From positions 718,409-782,408 of the forward strand of contig NZ_CM001837.1 in the NCBI RefSeq assembly GCF_000355805.1: a stretch of 64,000 nucleotides of DNA, given 5' to 3'. Shown here piece after piece: positions 35,135 to 44,330 of the stretch (its first letter is position 1; each line of letters starts with the position of its first letter). A program made the position numbers and the translations under genes. A model generated the notes under the pieces. The model made no database searches, was not told the DNA's origin, and saw only the letters and a program-made list of their open reading frames with translations. Origin of the DNA: Dokdonia sp. PRO95. GTDB lineage: Bacteria; Bacteroidota; Bacteroidia; Flavobacteriales; Flavobacteriaceae.

Positions 35135-36113
35135 TATCCGAGAATTCTTGAGAAGTAAGCTCAAGGCGAAAAAGTGAATCTCCCTGCTCAAGCGTGCAAT
35201 ATACGCAGTTACTATCATACACAAAACGATAATCACTCACCACCGAGAAACCCTCTGGAAATACAGTAACACCTTGAAAATCCTGCTCGCCAAACTCAGT
35301 AAACCTTCTTACAACACCTTTTACCTCAGAGAGAATCTCAAGGTGAAAATACGCACTACTACCTGTGCCCTCTAGAAAGTAAACGTTTTCTGGCAACACA
35401 CCCTCATCTTCAACAGTGTACGCAGCGGGAACTCGTCTGTCAAAGTAATTTGTAAGATTCTCGCGTAGCGCAGTTGAGTTATATGGAGCAATCTCACCAT
35501 TAAAAACTTGATAAACTCCTTCTTCTGAAGCGCTTTTCTCAACATTACCTACGGTACTCGGTGTAAACTTCTTGTTACGCTTAAGGTATTTAATAATAGC
35601 CTTATCCTCAGTACTAGCTAGGATCGTCTCTGTAACAAAACGAGCGCAATTACTTCCTATTTTTCCAAAGGCTTTATAAGGAACACTGCCTTGACTTTGT
35701 AGTGAATTAATGTAAGCAAGTGCTTTCTCATAATTAATAGCCGAGCAAAGCGAGGCTACAAGTCTGCCTGACCCGTGCGTTTTTTCTGGATGTGCATCAA
35801 GCCACAATAATAGCTCATCTAGATTTTCAAGCGTTCCATTATTTACAATTGCCGTTACGGGTACTTTAAGTTCTATATCTGTATTTGCACCACGCACACG
35901 ACCTTTTCCTTTGGGAGTAATATATCTGCCAAAATCAAAATATTGCGCTTTACCAGTCTCATTTTCTATAAGCACAAGCGCAGCGTGACCTGCTTTGATA
36001 TGGGTGCGGGTACCTAGCCCCATGAGAGGTAAAATTTTACACATGAGCTCATCAGACATTTTTACAAACGTATCTGGAAAAGCGAGCACTATAATCTTTC
36101 CGTTATATATCAC
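35103..36113 (-). CDS. DUF6695-like conserved protein
   Basis: A 336-residue soluble protein that I associate, from memory, with DUF6695. It opens MIYNGKIIVLAFPDTFVKMS, then GLGTRTHIKAGHAALVLIEN, with a Cys-containing IGSNCARFVTETI segment. The pattern of a His (AGHAA) and a later Cys (GSNCARFV) resembles papain-like NlpC/P60-type or DUF4105-type folds, but no activity is shown. Its start overlaps the NRDE gene by 4 bases, so the two are probably cotranscribed. The convergent overlap with apaG is unusually long. Confidence 0.6.
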   Translation of the reverse strand: MIYNGKIIVLAFPDTFVKMSDELMCKILPLMGLGTRTHIKAGHAALVLIENETGKAQYFDFGRYITPKGKGRVRGANTDIELKVPVTAIVNNGTLENLDELLLWLDAHPEKTHGSGRLVASLCSAINYEKALAYINSLQSQGSVPYKAFGKIGSNCARFVTETILASTEDKAIIKYLKRNKKFTPSTVGNVEKSASEEGVYQVFNGEIAPYNSTALRENLTNYFDRRVPAAYTVEDEGVLPENVYFLEGTGSSAYFHLEILSEVKGVVRRFTEFGEQDFQGVTVFPEGFSVVSDYRFVYDSNCVYCTLEQGDSLFRLELTSQEFSDISLEQKAHSA

Positions 36114-36826
36114 GCAGGTATCATTTCAAATTGAGCGGTGTGAACTTCCTCCTTTTGAAGGTCATTATACGTCATCACGCATGTATCATCTATTTTCTCC
36201 ACCTGAGTAACACTTACTGTTTTTAAAAGTCCGCGATTGATTTGCAGATCTATATGCGCATCACCTTCTCCTGCCTTGGTATGAAAGTTAAATAAACTTT
36301 CCTTACTCCAGTCTGTAGTCTCCTTAAAAGCAGCAAACCATGTCTTCCGTTTTTCTTTCATGGTGGCGTCATATAATGTAGAGGACGACCATATTTTTGG
36401 CTCATGATCTAGCACTGTTATATGTGCTTTCTCACCATCCCAAACGAGTTCTGTAGCCTTAAGTGCACTACTCCAGTCTATAGCTACAATCGTGAAAGGC
36501 TCAATACCCTTATAATTGAACGTATCGATAGCCTCAGACAAATCGGCTGCCTTGAGAAGTTCTTTTACAACGATGCCTCGACTCATGGTATAACTTTCCT
36601 TTCTCACGTGTATTTCAAAACCACCGTTAAGCAAGCATATCATCCTATTTTTTTCGGAAATGCCTATCCACGTACCGCCCGCGACAGCGTCTTTTGGAAA
36701 TAGCATCTTTGTTCCATCTACATCATAAAAGTCTGGAACGAGGGTGGTTCTACCCACCGCTTCATCGCGATTAGACGTAAGAATGAACGTATTATTTTCT
36801 TTCGGAATATAGGTTACAGTACACAT
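36110..36826 (-). CDS. NRDE/TANGO2 family protein
   Basis: A 238-residue protein whose N-terminal MCTVTYIPKENNTFILTSNR followed by DE gives the NRDE signature. GGTWIGISEKNRMICLLNGG is the second family segment. The N-terminal Cys2 could act as a nucleophile in an Ntn-like fold. TANGO2 relatives are linked to metabolism of haem or lipids in eukaryotes; the bacterial role is unclear. It is upstream of, and overlaps, the DUF6695-like gene. Confidence 0.82.
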   Translation of the reverse strand: MCTVTYIPKENNTFILTSNRDEAVGRTTLVPDFYDVDGTKMLFPKDAVAGGTWIGISEKNRMICLLNGGFEIHVRKESYTMSRGIVVKELLKAADLSEAIDTFNYKGIEPFTIVAIDWSSALKATELVWDGEKAHITVLDHEPKIWSSSTLYDATMKEKRKTWFAAFKETTDWSKESLFNFHTKAGEGDAHIDLQINRGLLKTVSVTQVEKIDDTCVMTYNDLQKEEVHTAQFEMIPA

Positions 36827-36903
36827 TAAGGGATAAGTCGCAGTTTAATGGGTGAAATTACGAAAAAAAGATTGGCAGAGTTTCATAAGATATGTTTCTA
36901 AGT

Positions 36904-36923
36904 TACGCTTTCGCGAAAGCGTA
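36904..36923. repeat. Palindromic repeat, full 20-base form
   Basis: Perfect TACGCTTTCGCGAAAGCGTA, extended by one matching base on each side, in the divergent gap between the NRDE gene and pruA, upstream of the promoter candidate at 36972. Confidence 0.95.
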
Positions 36924-36971
36924 AAAATCCCACTTGTTACACTCTTCCCAAAGACCTGTATCATCCTATCT

Positions 36972-36979
36972 TAAATTTG
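36972..36979 (+). promoter_or_regulatory. Putative pruA -7 element
   Basis: TAAATTTG, a TAnnTTTG match, leaving a leader of about 35 bases to the pruA ATG. Confidence 0.45.
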
Positions 36980-37018
36980 TAACTTTACAACTCGTAAAAA
37001 ACAAAACAAAAAAACATC

Positions 37019-38650
37019 ATGGGAAAAGGATTTTTTCAAGTTCCAGTTGCTGTAAACGAAGAGGTAAAATCTTATGCTCCAGGCTCTCCAGAACGCGAGG
37101 CGGTAGCAGCAGCTTATAAAGAATTATTTAATGCACACACAGAAGTACCGATGTACATCAACGGTAAAGAAGTGCGCACAAAAAATACACGCACGATCAC
37201 TCCACCACACGATCACAAGAAAGTGGTAGGTGAGTATCATCTTGCAGAAAAAACACATATTGATCAAGCAATTGCTGGAGCTCTAGAGGCTCGTACAGAG
37301 TGGGCAGAGCTTCCATGGGAGCAGCGTGCAGGCATCTTTCTTAAAGCTGCAGAGCTTATTGCAGGGCCATACCGTGCAAAGATTAATGCTGCAACGATGA
37401 TCAACCAGTCTAAGACTATCTACCAAGCTGAGATTGATGCTGCTTGTGAACTTATAGACTTTTTACGTTTTAACGTGCAGTTTATGACAGACATCTATAA
37501 TGAGCAGCCAGAGTCTACTTCTGGAGCTTGGAATAGATTAGAATACCGTCCACTAGAAGGGTTTATCTATGCGATTACTCCTTTTAACTTTACTGCAATT
37601 GCTGCAAACCTTCCTGCTGCCTGTGCACTTATGGGGAATGTAGTAGTATGGAAGCCTTCTGATAGCCAGATGCTTTCGGCTAAGATTATTCTTGACATCT
37701 TCCGTGAGGCTGGTGTGCCAGATGGTGTAATCCAAGTTGTACACGGAGATCCTATCATGATTACAGATACCGTACTTGCAAGCCCAGATTTTTCTGGACT
37801 ACACTTCACAGGATCTACTCATGTATTTAAGGATATCTGGAAAAAAATAGGTGAGAACATTCACAATTACAAGACATACCCACGTATCGTAGGTGAAACT
37901 GGTGGTAAAGATTTTATCGTTGCTCACCCTACTGCTCCTGCTAAGCAAGTTGCAACAGCAATCTCGCGTGGTGCTTTTGAATTCCAAGGACAGAAATGTA
38001 GTGCAGCAAGTCGCGGTTACATTCCTGCTTCTATCTGGGAAGAAGTAAAAGAGTACGTTATAGAGGATGTGAAGTCTTTTAAAATGGGTTCTCCAGAGGA
38101 CATGACTAACTTTATTACTGCGGTAATACATGAAGGATCTTTTGACAAGCTTGCAAAATATATTGACCAAGCAAAAGAAGATGCAAATGCAGAGATCATC
38201 GTAGGTGGTGGACACGACAAGAAGAAAGGTTACTTTATTGAGCCTACTGTTATCGTAACTACAGATCCTAACTATACAACAATGCACACAGAGCTTTTTG
38301 GCCCAGTGATGACTATCTATGTATATGAAGATAAAGACTGGAGCGAGATGCTTAAGCTTGTAGACAGCACTAGTGAGTATGCACTTACTGGAGCAATACT
38401 AGCAACAGATCGTTATGCTGTACAAGAGGCTACTAAGGCTCTTAAAAATGCAGCAGGTAACTTCTATATTAATGACAAGCCTACTGGAGCAGTTGTAGGG
38501 CAACAACCTTTTGGTGGAGCTCGTGCATCTGGAACTAATGATAAGGCTGGTTCTATGCTTAACTTACTACGCTGGGTAAGCCCACGTATGATTAAGGAAA
38601 CATTTGTAACTCCTACAGATTACAGATACCCTTTCTTAGCAAAAAAGTAA
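37019..38650 (+). CDS. pruA: L-glutamate gamma-semialdehyde dehydrogenase
   Basis: A 543-residue aldehyde dehydrogenase oxidising glutamate semialdehyde (from proline) to glutamate with NAD+. Catalytic cysteine in EFQGQKCSAASRG; glutamate base in PRIVGETGGKDF; NAD-binding ITPFNFTAIAANLPAAC and HFTGST. Length and motifs match the single-domain enzyme, with no proline dehydrogenase fusion. A strong terminator follows. It feeds glutamate, as does the glutaminase gene. Confidence 0.96.
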   Translation: MGKGFFQVPVAVNEEVKSYAPGSPEREAVAAAYKELFNAHTEVPMYINGKEVRTKNTRTITPPHDHKKVVGEYHLAEKTHIDQAIAGALEARTEWAELPWEQRAGIFLKAAELIAGPYRAKINAATMINQSKTIYQAEIDAACELIDFLRFNVQFMTDIYNEQPESTSGAWNRLEYRPLEGFIYAITPFNFTAIAANLPAACALMGNVVVWKPSDSQMLSAKIILDIFREAGVPDGVIQVVHGDPIMITDTVLASPDFSGLHFTGSTHVFKDIWKKIGENIHNYKTYPRIVGETGGKDFIVAHPTAPAKQVATAISRGAFEFQGQKCSAASRGYIPASIWEEVKEYVIEDVKSFKMGSPEDMTNFITAVIHEGSFDKLAKYIDQAKEDANAEIIVGGGHDKKKGYFIEPTVIVTTDPNYTTMHTELFGPVMTIYVYEDKDWSEMLKLVDSTSEYALTGAILATDRYAVQEATKALKNAAGNFYINDKPTGAVVGQQPFGGARASGTNDKAGSMLNLLRWVSPRMIKETFVTPTDYRYPFLAKK

Positions 38651-38674
38651 TAGACTAAGACAACTACTAATGAT

Positions 38675-38712
38675 AAAGCCCATTCTTTAAAAAGAATGGG
38701 CTTTGTTTTTTT
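38675..38712 (+). terminator. Intrinsic terminator after pruA
   Basis: AAAGCCCATTCTTT-AA-AAAGAATGGGCTTT stem followed by GTTTTTTTA; also serves against the convergent cysN side. Confidence 0.9.
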
Positions 38713-38732
38713 AATACGCTGTGCTAGTTAAA

Positions 38733-39977
38733 TTACTTTATGAATCCAACTCCAGCTGTTGTATTTGTAATGGGATCAATAATAATGAATGAGCCTCCTT
38801 GCTTATGATCTATGTAACGATCATAAAAAAGTGATTTAGCAAGTTTAAAATGTACCGTTGCAATTTCGTTAATTGTAACTTCACTTGCTCCAGAGTCTCG
38901 TGTTGAGTAATCTGTCGGGATGATTTCTTGTATTTGAGATACCTTTGCAAGTATGCGTTGGGTCATATGCTGCAATTCATATTTTTTTCCAGCAGTAAGT
39001 ACTGTATCATCCATCCAGCATACCGTAGCTTTAAGCTCTTTTGTTTGCTCAGGAATGTCACTAGACTTCACAATAATATCACCTCTAGTGACATTAATAT
39101 CATCTTCTAGCGTGAGTGTTATAGAATTACCCGCTTGGGCTTCTTTAAATGAGTCTTTGTAGCTGAATATATCTTGAACTTTTGATGACTTTAAGCTAGG
39201 TAGTACTGTTATGTCATCTCCTACTGCAATGGAACTCCCATACACCTTACCTGCATATCCTCTAAAGTCATGAAAAGCATTGGTTTTTGGTCGTATTACT
39301 GTTTGCACAGGAAAACGCATAGGCGTATCGCTAGCTGCTTCTGGTGTTACGTTTTCTAAATATCCTAAAATAGATGGTCCTTCATACCAGCTCATTTTCG
39401 CGGAAGCGGAAGCCACATTATCCCCTGTAAGTGCACTTATAGGAATAAACGTTATCTCTTGATCTTTATAACCACTCTTTGCTCGAAGTGCATCAATGTC
39501 ATTTTTAATACTATCAAAAACAGACTGATCATAATCTACCAAGTCCATTTTATTTACTGCAATTACCACGTGCTTAACTTGTAAAAGCGCATTGATAAAG
39601 AAATGCCTAAATGTTTGCTCGATAACGCCTTTTCTAGCATCTATAAGAATAATAGACACAGAAGCATTTGACGCTCCAGTAATCATATTACGAGTGTACT
39701 CTACATGCCCAGGGCTGTCTGCTATAATATAACTTTTAGTAGGCGTCGAAAAATAAATGTGAGCTACATCAATCGTGATTCCTTGCTCACGTTCTGCCAC
39801 TAATCCATCTGTTGCTAGTGAAAAGTCTAGGTAATCATACCCTAACTTTTTACTGCTTTTTTCTATAGCCTCAAGTTTATCATCAGTAAGTGATTGCGTG
39901 TCGTATAACAATCTACCTATTAAAGTACTCTTTCCATCATCTACACTTCCAGCAGTTGCCAGTTTCAATACTTCCAT
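38733..39977 (-). CDS. cysN: Sulfate adenylyltransferase GTPase subunit
   Basis: A 414-residue GTPase that drives sulfate activation (ATP sulfurylase with CysD). G1 GSVDDGKSTLIGRLLYD, G3 DSPGHVEYTRNM, G4 NKMDLVD are intact. No APS kinase (CysC) domain is fused. An in-gene palindrome relative with one change lies at 39396-39409. Last gene of the run DUF2061-cysH-cysD-cysN. Confidence 0.95.
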   Translation of the reverse strand: MEVLKLATAGSVDDGKSTLIGRLLYDTQSLTDDKLEAIEKSSKKLGYDYLDFSLATDGLVAEREQGITIDVAHIYFSTPTKSYIIADSPGHVEYTRNMITGASNASVSIILIDARKGVIEQTFRHFFINALLQVKHVVIAVNKMDLVDYDQSVFDSIKNDIDALRAKSGYKDQEITFIPISALTGDNVASASAKMSWYEGPSILGYLENVTPEAASDTPMRFPVQTVIRPKTNAFHDFRGYAGKVYGSSIAVGDDITVLPSLKSSKVQDIFSYKDSFKEAQAGNSITLTLEDDINVTRGDIIVKSSDIPEQTKELKATVCWMDDTVLTAGKKYELQHMTQRILAKVSQIQEIIPTDYSTRDSGASEVTINEIATVHFKLAKSLFYDRYIDHKQGGSFIIIDPITNTTAGVGFIK

Positions 39978-39980
39978 AAT

Positions 39981-40880
39981 CTAAAAATAACCTTGTTGTT
40001 TACGTTTTTCCATTGCTGCCTCGCTACGTTTATCATCTATACGCGCGCCTCGTTCGGAAATACGGCTTACTTTAATTTCGTTTACTATCTGCTGTATAGT
40101 AACTGCCTCAGAAGCTACAGCTGCAGTACATGTCATATCACCTACGGTTCTAAAACGCACTACACGATCTTCTACCTCTTCATTGTCATCTCTATACACA
40201 CAATCTGAAGCGCTCCATATCATCCCATCACGCTCAAATGTTTTTCTTGTATGTGAGAAGTAAATACTTGGAATTTCGATATTTTCTTGTTGTATGTAGC
40301 TCCATACATCAAGCTCTGTCCAGTTTGAGATAGGAAAAACACGCACGTTTTGTCCTAATTCTATATTACCATTAAGCAAATCGAATAATTCTGGTCGCTG
40401 GTTTTTTTCATCCCACTGTCCAAAATCATCTCGTACGGAGAAGATACGTTCTTTTGCACGTGCCTTTTCCTCATCACGACGAGCGCCACCTATACATGCA
40501 TCAAACTTAAACTCCTCAATAGCATCAAGTAATGTAGTTGTTTGTAAGCTATTTCTACTAGCATACTTTCCAGTTTCTTCTGTCACTTTCCCCTGATCAA
40601 TAGCATCTTGCACATTACGCACAATTAAATTAAGCCCGAGTTCCTTTACTAGATCATCTCTAAATTTGATGGTCTCTGGGAAGTTGTGACCCGTATCTAC
40701 ATGTAGTAATGGAAATGGTATGGCAGCTGGATAAAATGCTTTTTGGGCAAGTCTCACCAAGGTAATACTATCTTTACCTCCTGAAAATAATAATACTGGA
40801 TTTTCAAACTGAGCAACTACCTCTCTAAATATATAAATGGACTCACTCTCGAGTGCATTAGTCTTTAATATCTCTTTCAT
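39981..40880 (-). CDS. cysD: Sulfate adenylyltransferase subunit 2
   Basis: A 299-residue PP-loop ATPase making adenosine 5'-phosphosulfate (APS). The PP-loop is LLFSGGKDSITLVRLA; other motifs are HVDTGHNFPETIKFRD, IGGARRDEEKARAKER and the R-rich end GARIDDKRSEAAMEKRKQQG. Lies 3 bases before cysN and 12 after cysH. Confidence 0.97.
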   Translation of the reverse strand: MKEILKTNALESESIYIFREVVAQFENPVLLFSGGKDSITLVRLAQKAFYPAAIPFPLLHVDTGHNFPETIKFRDDLVKELGLNLIVRNVQDAIDQGKVTEETGKYASRNSLQTTTLLDAIEEFKFDACIGGARRDEEKARAKERIFSVRDDFGQWDEKNQRPELFDLLNGNIELGQNVRVFPISNWTELDVWSYIQQENIEIPSIYFSHTRKTFERDGMIWSASDCVYRDDNEEVEDRVVRFRTVGDMTCTAAVASEAVTIQQIVNEIKVSRISERGARIDDKRSEAAMEKRKQQGYF

Positions 40881-40892
40881 ATGTCTCTCTGC

Positions 40893-41516
40893 TTAGAGAT
40901 GTAAACCACATTCTCTATGTTCTAAAACTTTTGTTGGATCATTATAATTATGTTCATTAGGCAAGTTATGATCTACTAAGTACTTGTCTAACTCACTATC
41001 TGACCAATAATAAAAAGGGCTTACTTTAAGAACGCCATCTTTGCTTAAACTTAAAATATCTAAGTTATCTCTATGTGCCGTTTGCCCCTGCCTTAAATTA
41101 GTAAACCACACATCTGGCTTATGGACTTCCATAGCTCTACGGAAAGGTTCTAATTTTACCTGCTCTGTAAACTCTTTATGACTTTCATCTGTGACAGATG
41201 GATTACCCATAACAACATCACGATGTGCACGTGTTTGTCTTGGAACATATAAATCAACAGAAAGTGCTAGTTGATTAATAACCTCTTCTGCATGACTATA
41301 GGTTTCTGGAGTATTGTAACCTGTATCACACCATACTACATTAATCTTATCAAACTCTTGAGAAACCACGTGTAAGATGGCTGCCTCATAAGGCCTGAAA
41401 TTTGTTGTTATCACAGGTTTTTCAGCATGTTCTAATGCCCATTTTACAACGTCTGATGGACTTTGTGATTTTAAAGCACTATTAAATTGTGTTATTTGCT
41501 CTTGAGTAAACTTCAT
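40893..41516 (-). CDS. cysH: Phosphoadenylyl-sulfate reductase-like CysH
   Basis: A 207-residue PP-loop reductase that turns activated sulfate into sulfite. The C-terminal catalytic motif is RECGLHL; WCDTGYNTPETY is the nucleotide-binding segment. It lacks the paired cysteines (CCxxRK, CxxC) that bind a 4Fe-4S cluster in APS reductases (VKLEPFRRAM is at that place), so by family logic it should prefer PAPS. Yet no APS kinase is seen in this window. The start at 41516 overlaps the DUF2061 stop (TAATG). Confidence 0.9.
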   Translation of the reverse strand: MKFTQEQITQFNSALKSQSPSDVVKWALEHAEKPVITTNFRPYEAAILHVVSQEFDKINVVWCDTGYNTPETYSHAEEVINQLALSVDLYVPRQTRAHRDVVMGNPSVTDESHKEFTEQVKLEPFRRAMEVHKPDVWFTNLRQGQTAHRDNLDILSLSKDGVLKVSPFYYWSDSELDKYLVDHNLPNEHNYNDPTKVLEHRECGLHL

Positions 41517-41779
41517 TATTTTCCCCATTTTATTAAATTCCAAACACGCTCATGAAAAAAATAGAGCGCCATTTTTGATACTAGTTCTACTGCCCCTATG
41601 CTCAACGCTAAGGATAGCGTACCCGTAACAAACCATGAAATAGCTATTGTATCAAGTGTCCCTATTGCTCTCCAGCTTATGGACTTCACAATACTGCGCA
41701 TAGGTTTTTCTGCCGAGGCAGGAGTTTTCTCTTTAGAAGTATTTTTTGATTGTTTTAAAACAAGCGAATCGATAATCAT
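41516..41779 (-). CDS. DUF2061 membrane protein
   Basis: A small membrane protein with the DUF2061 pattern RSIVKSISWRAIGTLDTIAI, a helix pair and the end FHERVWNLIKWGK. The ATG at 41779 gives 87 residues; a TTG at 41824 would give 102. The family often stands next to cys genes, and a link to sulfate metabolism or transport has been suggested only by such context. TAATG overlap with cysH implies coupled translation. Confidence 0.75.
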   Translation of the reverse strand: MIIDSLVLKQSKNTSKEKTPASAEKPMRSIVKSISWRAIGTLDTIAISWFVTGTLSLALSIGAVELVSKMALYFFHERVWNLIKWGK

Positions 41780-41891
41780 TTCAGAATTATTTATTCCTAT
41801 CGGATTACTAGGGTTAATCGGCAAATGTAAAATTATTAACTTAGGTTAACAAGAATTATTGTTGTTTTAAAGAAAAAGCTAACAAATAGGA

Positions 41892-42317
41892 CTAAGAACT
41901 GGCAGCCGCCACAAGGTCTGCAAGCGTGTTCTTTTCTAACACAAGAAGTGTATTGTCTCGTATTTGAATCATTAGACTATGAACGGAACATGCATCCTCA
42001 TCTTTACAGTCTGCACAACGTTCATAATAATTGAGAGACACACATGGTAGCATGGCAACGGGTCCTTCAAGTACTCTCATGACCTCAACCATTTTAATAT
42101 CCTTAGGCTCACGTCGCAGTTGATATCCGCCTCCTTTACCTTTTCGGCTAGATACGAAACCTGCTTTTTTAAGCGTAAGCATAATACTTTCAAGAAATTT
42201 TTGAGAGATATTCTCACTTTCAGCAATCGTGCCTATTTGCACCATTGCATCTTCCCGTTGTTCACGGGCGATGTACGTTAAGGCTTTAATACCATATTTA
42301 GTTTTTCGCGAGAGCAT
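41892..42317 (-). CDS. Rrf2-family transcriptional regulator
   Basis: A 141-residue winged-helix regulator. The N-terminal helix-turn-helix includes YGIKALTYIAREQ, ISQKFLESIMLTLKKAGFV and SSRKGKGGGYQLRR. Four cysteines (92, 101, 104, 110 in PCVSLNYYERCADCKDEDAC) could bind an Fe-S cluster, as in IscR/NsrR types, or sense sulfur compounds. It is upstream of and on the same strand as the cys genes, making cys regulation the first guess (CymR/CysR-like role). The N-terminal codons contain a diverged palindrome (LSRK). Confidence 0.9.
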   Translation of the reverse strand: MLSRKTKYGIKALTYIAREQREDAMVQIGTIAESENISQKFLESIMLTLKKAGFVSSRKGKGGGYQLRREPKDIKMVEVMRVLEGPVAMLPCVSLNYYERCADCKDEDACSVHSLMIQIRDNTLLVLEKNTLADLVAAASS

Positions 42318-42535
42318 ATCTAGAACGAAAGTACTAAAAAACTCTACTTTGAAATAGGGATAATTTATAATTAAAAAATACTGGCATACACGTATTGAAT
42401 ATTAATTCCAAAATAATGTTATCTAATCATGAGCTTTAAAATGTTTAACGACACCGAAAAACCATAGATTATTCACACCGAAAAATTTCTACAAAATTCC
42501 CCTAACTTATTTATTACAAGTACATAAAGAACCTT

Positions 42536-42543
42536 TACTTTTG
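42536..42543 (+). promoter_or_regulatory. Putative -7 element TACTTTTG
   Basis: TAnnTTTG match, 30 bases before the secreted fibrinogen-like protein gene. Confidence 0.42.
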
Positions 42544-42572
42544 ATAAAAGAAAAATCCCTCAACTTCCTTAA

Positions 42573-43712
42573 ATGTTTAAAAATTTCTTTTTTTTATTCC
42601 TTTTTGCATTAACTCTCTCCCATTCTAATGCGCAAGTTGGCATAAACACTACAAATCCAGATCCGTCATCAGTTCTTGATATATCTTCGTCAAACCGAGG
42701 ATTATTATTACCTAGAATGACGGCTGCAGAAAGAGATGCAATTGCAGCACCAGCAGAAGGATTATTTATTTTTAATACAGACAGTACCTGTTTCCAATTT
42801 TACAAAGCTACTGGTTGGTCTGACTGTCTTGCCGAAGCTCCCACTAACTCCTTAGATTGTACTTCTCCAGTAGCAAATGGTACTTTTGCAACAGGAATAC
42901 CTCTTGCTGGAAATGGCTCCATCACCATAGATGTTCTCGTAAATGTAGTAGGACCGTACTTAATTACAACAAACACCGTTAATGGCTATAGTTTTACTGG
43001 AGCAGGTGTATTTACAAATGCGGGATTAACAAGTGTTACGCTAACTGGTGTTGGCATACCGCTTATTACTCAAACAGATACTTTCACAATATCCCTCGCT
43101 GGAAATTCCAACTTATGTACTGTAGACGTCACTACAGATTCTATACTACGCAACTGCCTAGAATATCGAAATAGCGGATCTACAACAGATGGCATATATA
43201 CTATTGACACAGATGGCGCTGGTCCTCTAGCACCATACGACTGTTACTGTGATATGACAAATGACGGCGGAGGCTGGACTCTTGTCTTTAATCATAACAT
43301 TGCAGGAGGATACTGGCTAAATGATACCCAAGCTAGCGAGTTCAATGTACTACTACCAGGACTTACAACATCTAAATATTCTATTTTGAGTAGACTAGAT
43401 GACATTAAGAGTGACACTTCCTATGAGTTTAGAATCTACTATCCCACGCTTAATTTAAGAAACCACTGGAAACAAGATTTTGACCCTAGAAGCGGCGGAG
43501 GAACAAGTCCAGTTGCTGGTTATGTACCTATAACTCTCGATATGACTCAAAACGGTTGGGGAGGATTAGAGAGATCCGGAGGCAGTACATACCTTGACGG
43601 CTCTGTAGGTTTTGGAAATTGGTTCTATTCAATAGGCAGTAGATACTCGTGGAACGGCGGATTACCGGCAAATGGCAATGCAGTTAATGAGGTACAACTC
43701 TACATTAGGTAA
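42573..43712 (+). CDS. Secreted protein with fibrinogen-like domain
   Basis: A 379-residue exported protein. Signal peptide to about residue 20, then the Bacteroidetes pattern QVGINTTNPDPSSVLDIS and RGLLLPRMTAAERDAI, common in cell-surface and tail-fibre-like proteins. A middle beta domain follows (NGSITIDVLVNVVGPYLI). The C-terminus is a fibrinogen-type fold: NCLEYRNSGSTTDGIYTIDT, then DCYCDMTNDGGGWTLVF and a W-rich end. No T9SS tail is visible, so the route across the outer membrane is unclear. Role could be adhesion or glycan binding (inference). Confidence 0.75.
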   Translation: MFKNFFFLFLFALTLSHSNAQVGINTTNPDPSSVLDISSSNRGLLLPRMTAAERDAIAAPAEGLFIFNTDSTCFQFYKATGWSDCLAEAPTNSLDCTSPVANGTFATGIPLAGNGSITIDVLVNVVGPYLITTNTVNGYSFTGAGVFTNAGLTSVTLTGVGIPLITQTDTFTISLAGNSNLCTVDVTTDSILRNCLEYRNSGSTTDGIYTIDTDGAGPLAPYDCYCDMTNDGGGWTLVFNHNIAGGYWLNDTQASEFNVLLPGLTTSKYSILSRLDDIKSDTSYEFRIYYPTLNLRNHWKQDFDPRSGGGTSPVAGYVPITLDMTQNGWGGLERSGGSTYLDGSVGFGNWFYSIGSRYSWNGGLPANGNAVNEVQLYIR

Positions 43713-43738
43713 TTGCTTTGGTTTCAAAAATTTAGAAA

Positions 43739-44308
43739 ATGTCAAAAACTACTTTCACCTGCATAGCTTCCTTACTTTGGTTAAGTATAAGCTTCTCTCA
43801 AATTGGCATCAACACCACAACTCCAGACCCATCTGCTGCACTAGATATTGTATCTAAAGATAAAGGAGTTTTACTCCCCTCATTGACCACTCAACAGCGT
43901 GATGCAATACCTTCACCTATAGCTGGACTCTTTATATATAATAGTGATGATAATTGTTTTCAGTATTACAAAGGAACAGCGTGGTCTACTTGTCTTGCCG
44001 AACGTGGTGAAAATAATTTAGATTGTACGTCAATAATAGTAAGTGGAAATTACATAACCGGTATTGCTCTCAACACAAACAATACCATCACTATTGATGT
44101 GTTAGTCAAAGTCATTACTCCCTACACAATAAGCACAAACACTACTAACGGATATAGTTTTAGTGCAAGCGGAATATTTCCTCATTTAGGAGTGAATTCG
44201 ATCACCTTATCAGCCACTGGAATCCCTAAAGCTAATCAGACAGATACTTTTACCATCACTTTAGCTGGCAATCCAAATACATGTAATGCAACTGTTGTCG
44301 TAAATTGA
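43739..44308 (+). CDS. Secreted paralog lacking the fibrinogen-like domain
   Basis: A 189-residue paralog of the preceding protein. It repeats the same order: signal peptide ending SISFSQIGINTTTPDPS, KGVLLPSLTTQQRDAI, FQYYKGTAWSTCLAE, and the middle domain NNTITIDVLVKVITPYTIST to TDTFTITLAGNPNTC. It stops exactly where the other continues into the CLEYRN fibrinogen-like domain. It may be a true short form or a copy that lost its 3' end. 26 bases after its neighbour, presumably cotranscribed. Confidence 0.72.
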   Translation: MSKTTFTCIASLLWLSISFSQIGINTTTPDPSAALDIVSKDKGVLLPSLTTQQRDAIPSPIAGLFIYNSDDNCFQYYKGTAWSTCLAERGENNLDCTSIIVSGNYITGIALNTNNTITIDVLVKVITPYTISTNTTNGYSFSASGIFPHLGVNSITLSATGIPKANQTDTFTITLAGNPNTCNATVVVN

Positions 44309-44330
44309 TAGTAACAACCAATACTAAACC

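Noticed and set aside
37799-38287. 162-residue frame opposite pruA
   Set aside because: Fully inside a well-supported gene on the other strand, Cys/Phe-rich composition typical of an antisense artefact.
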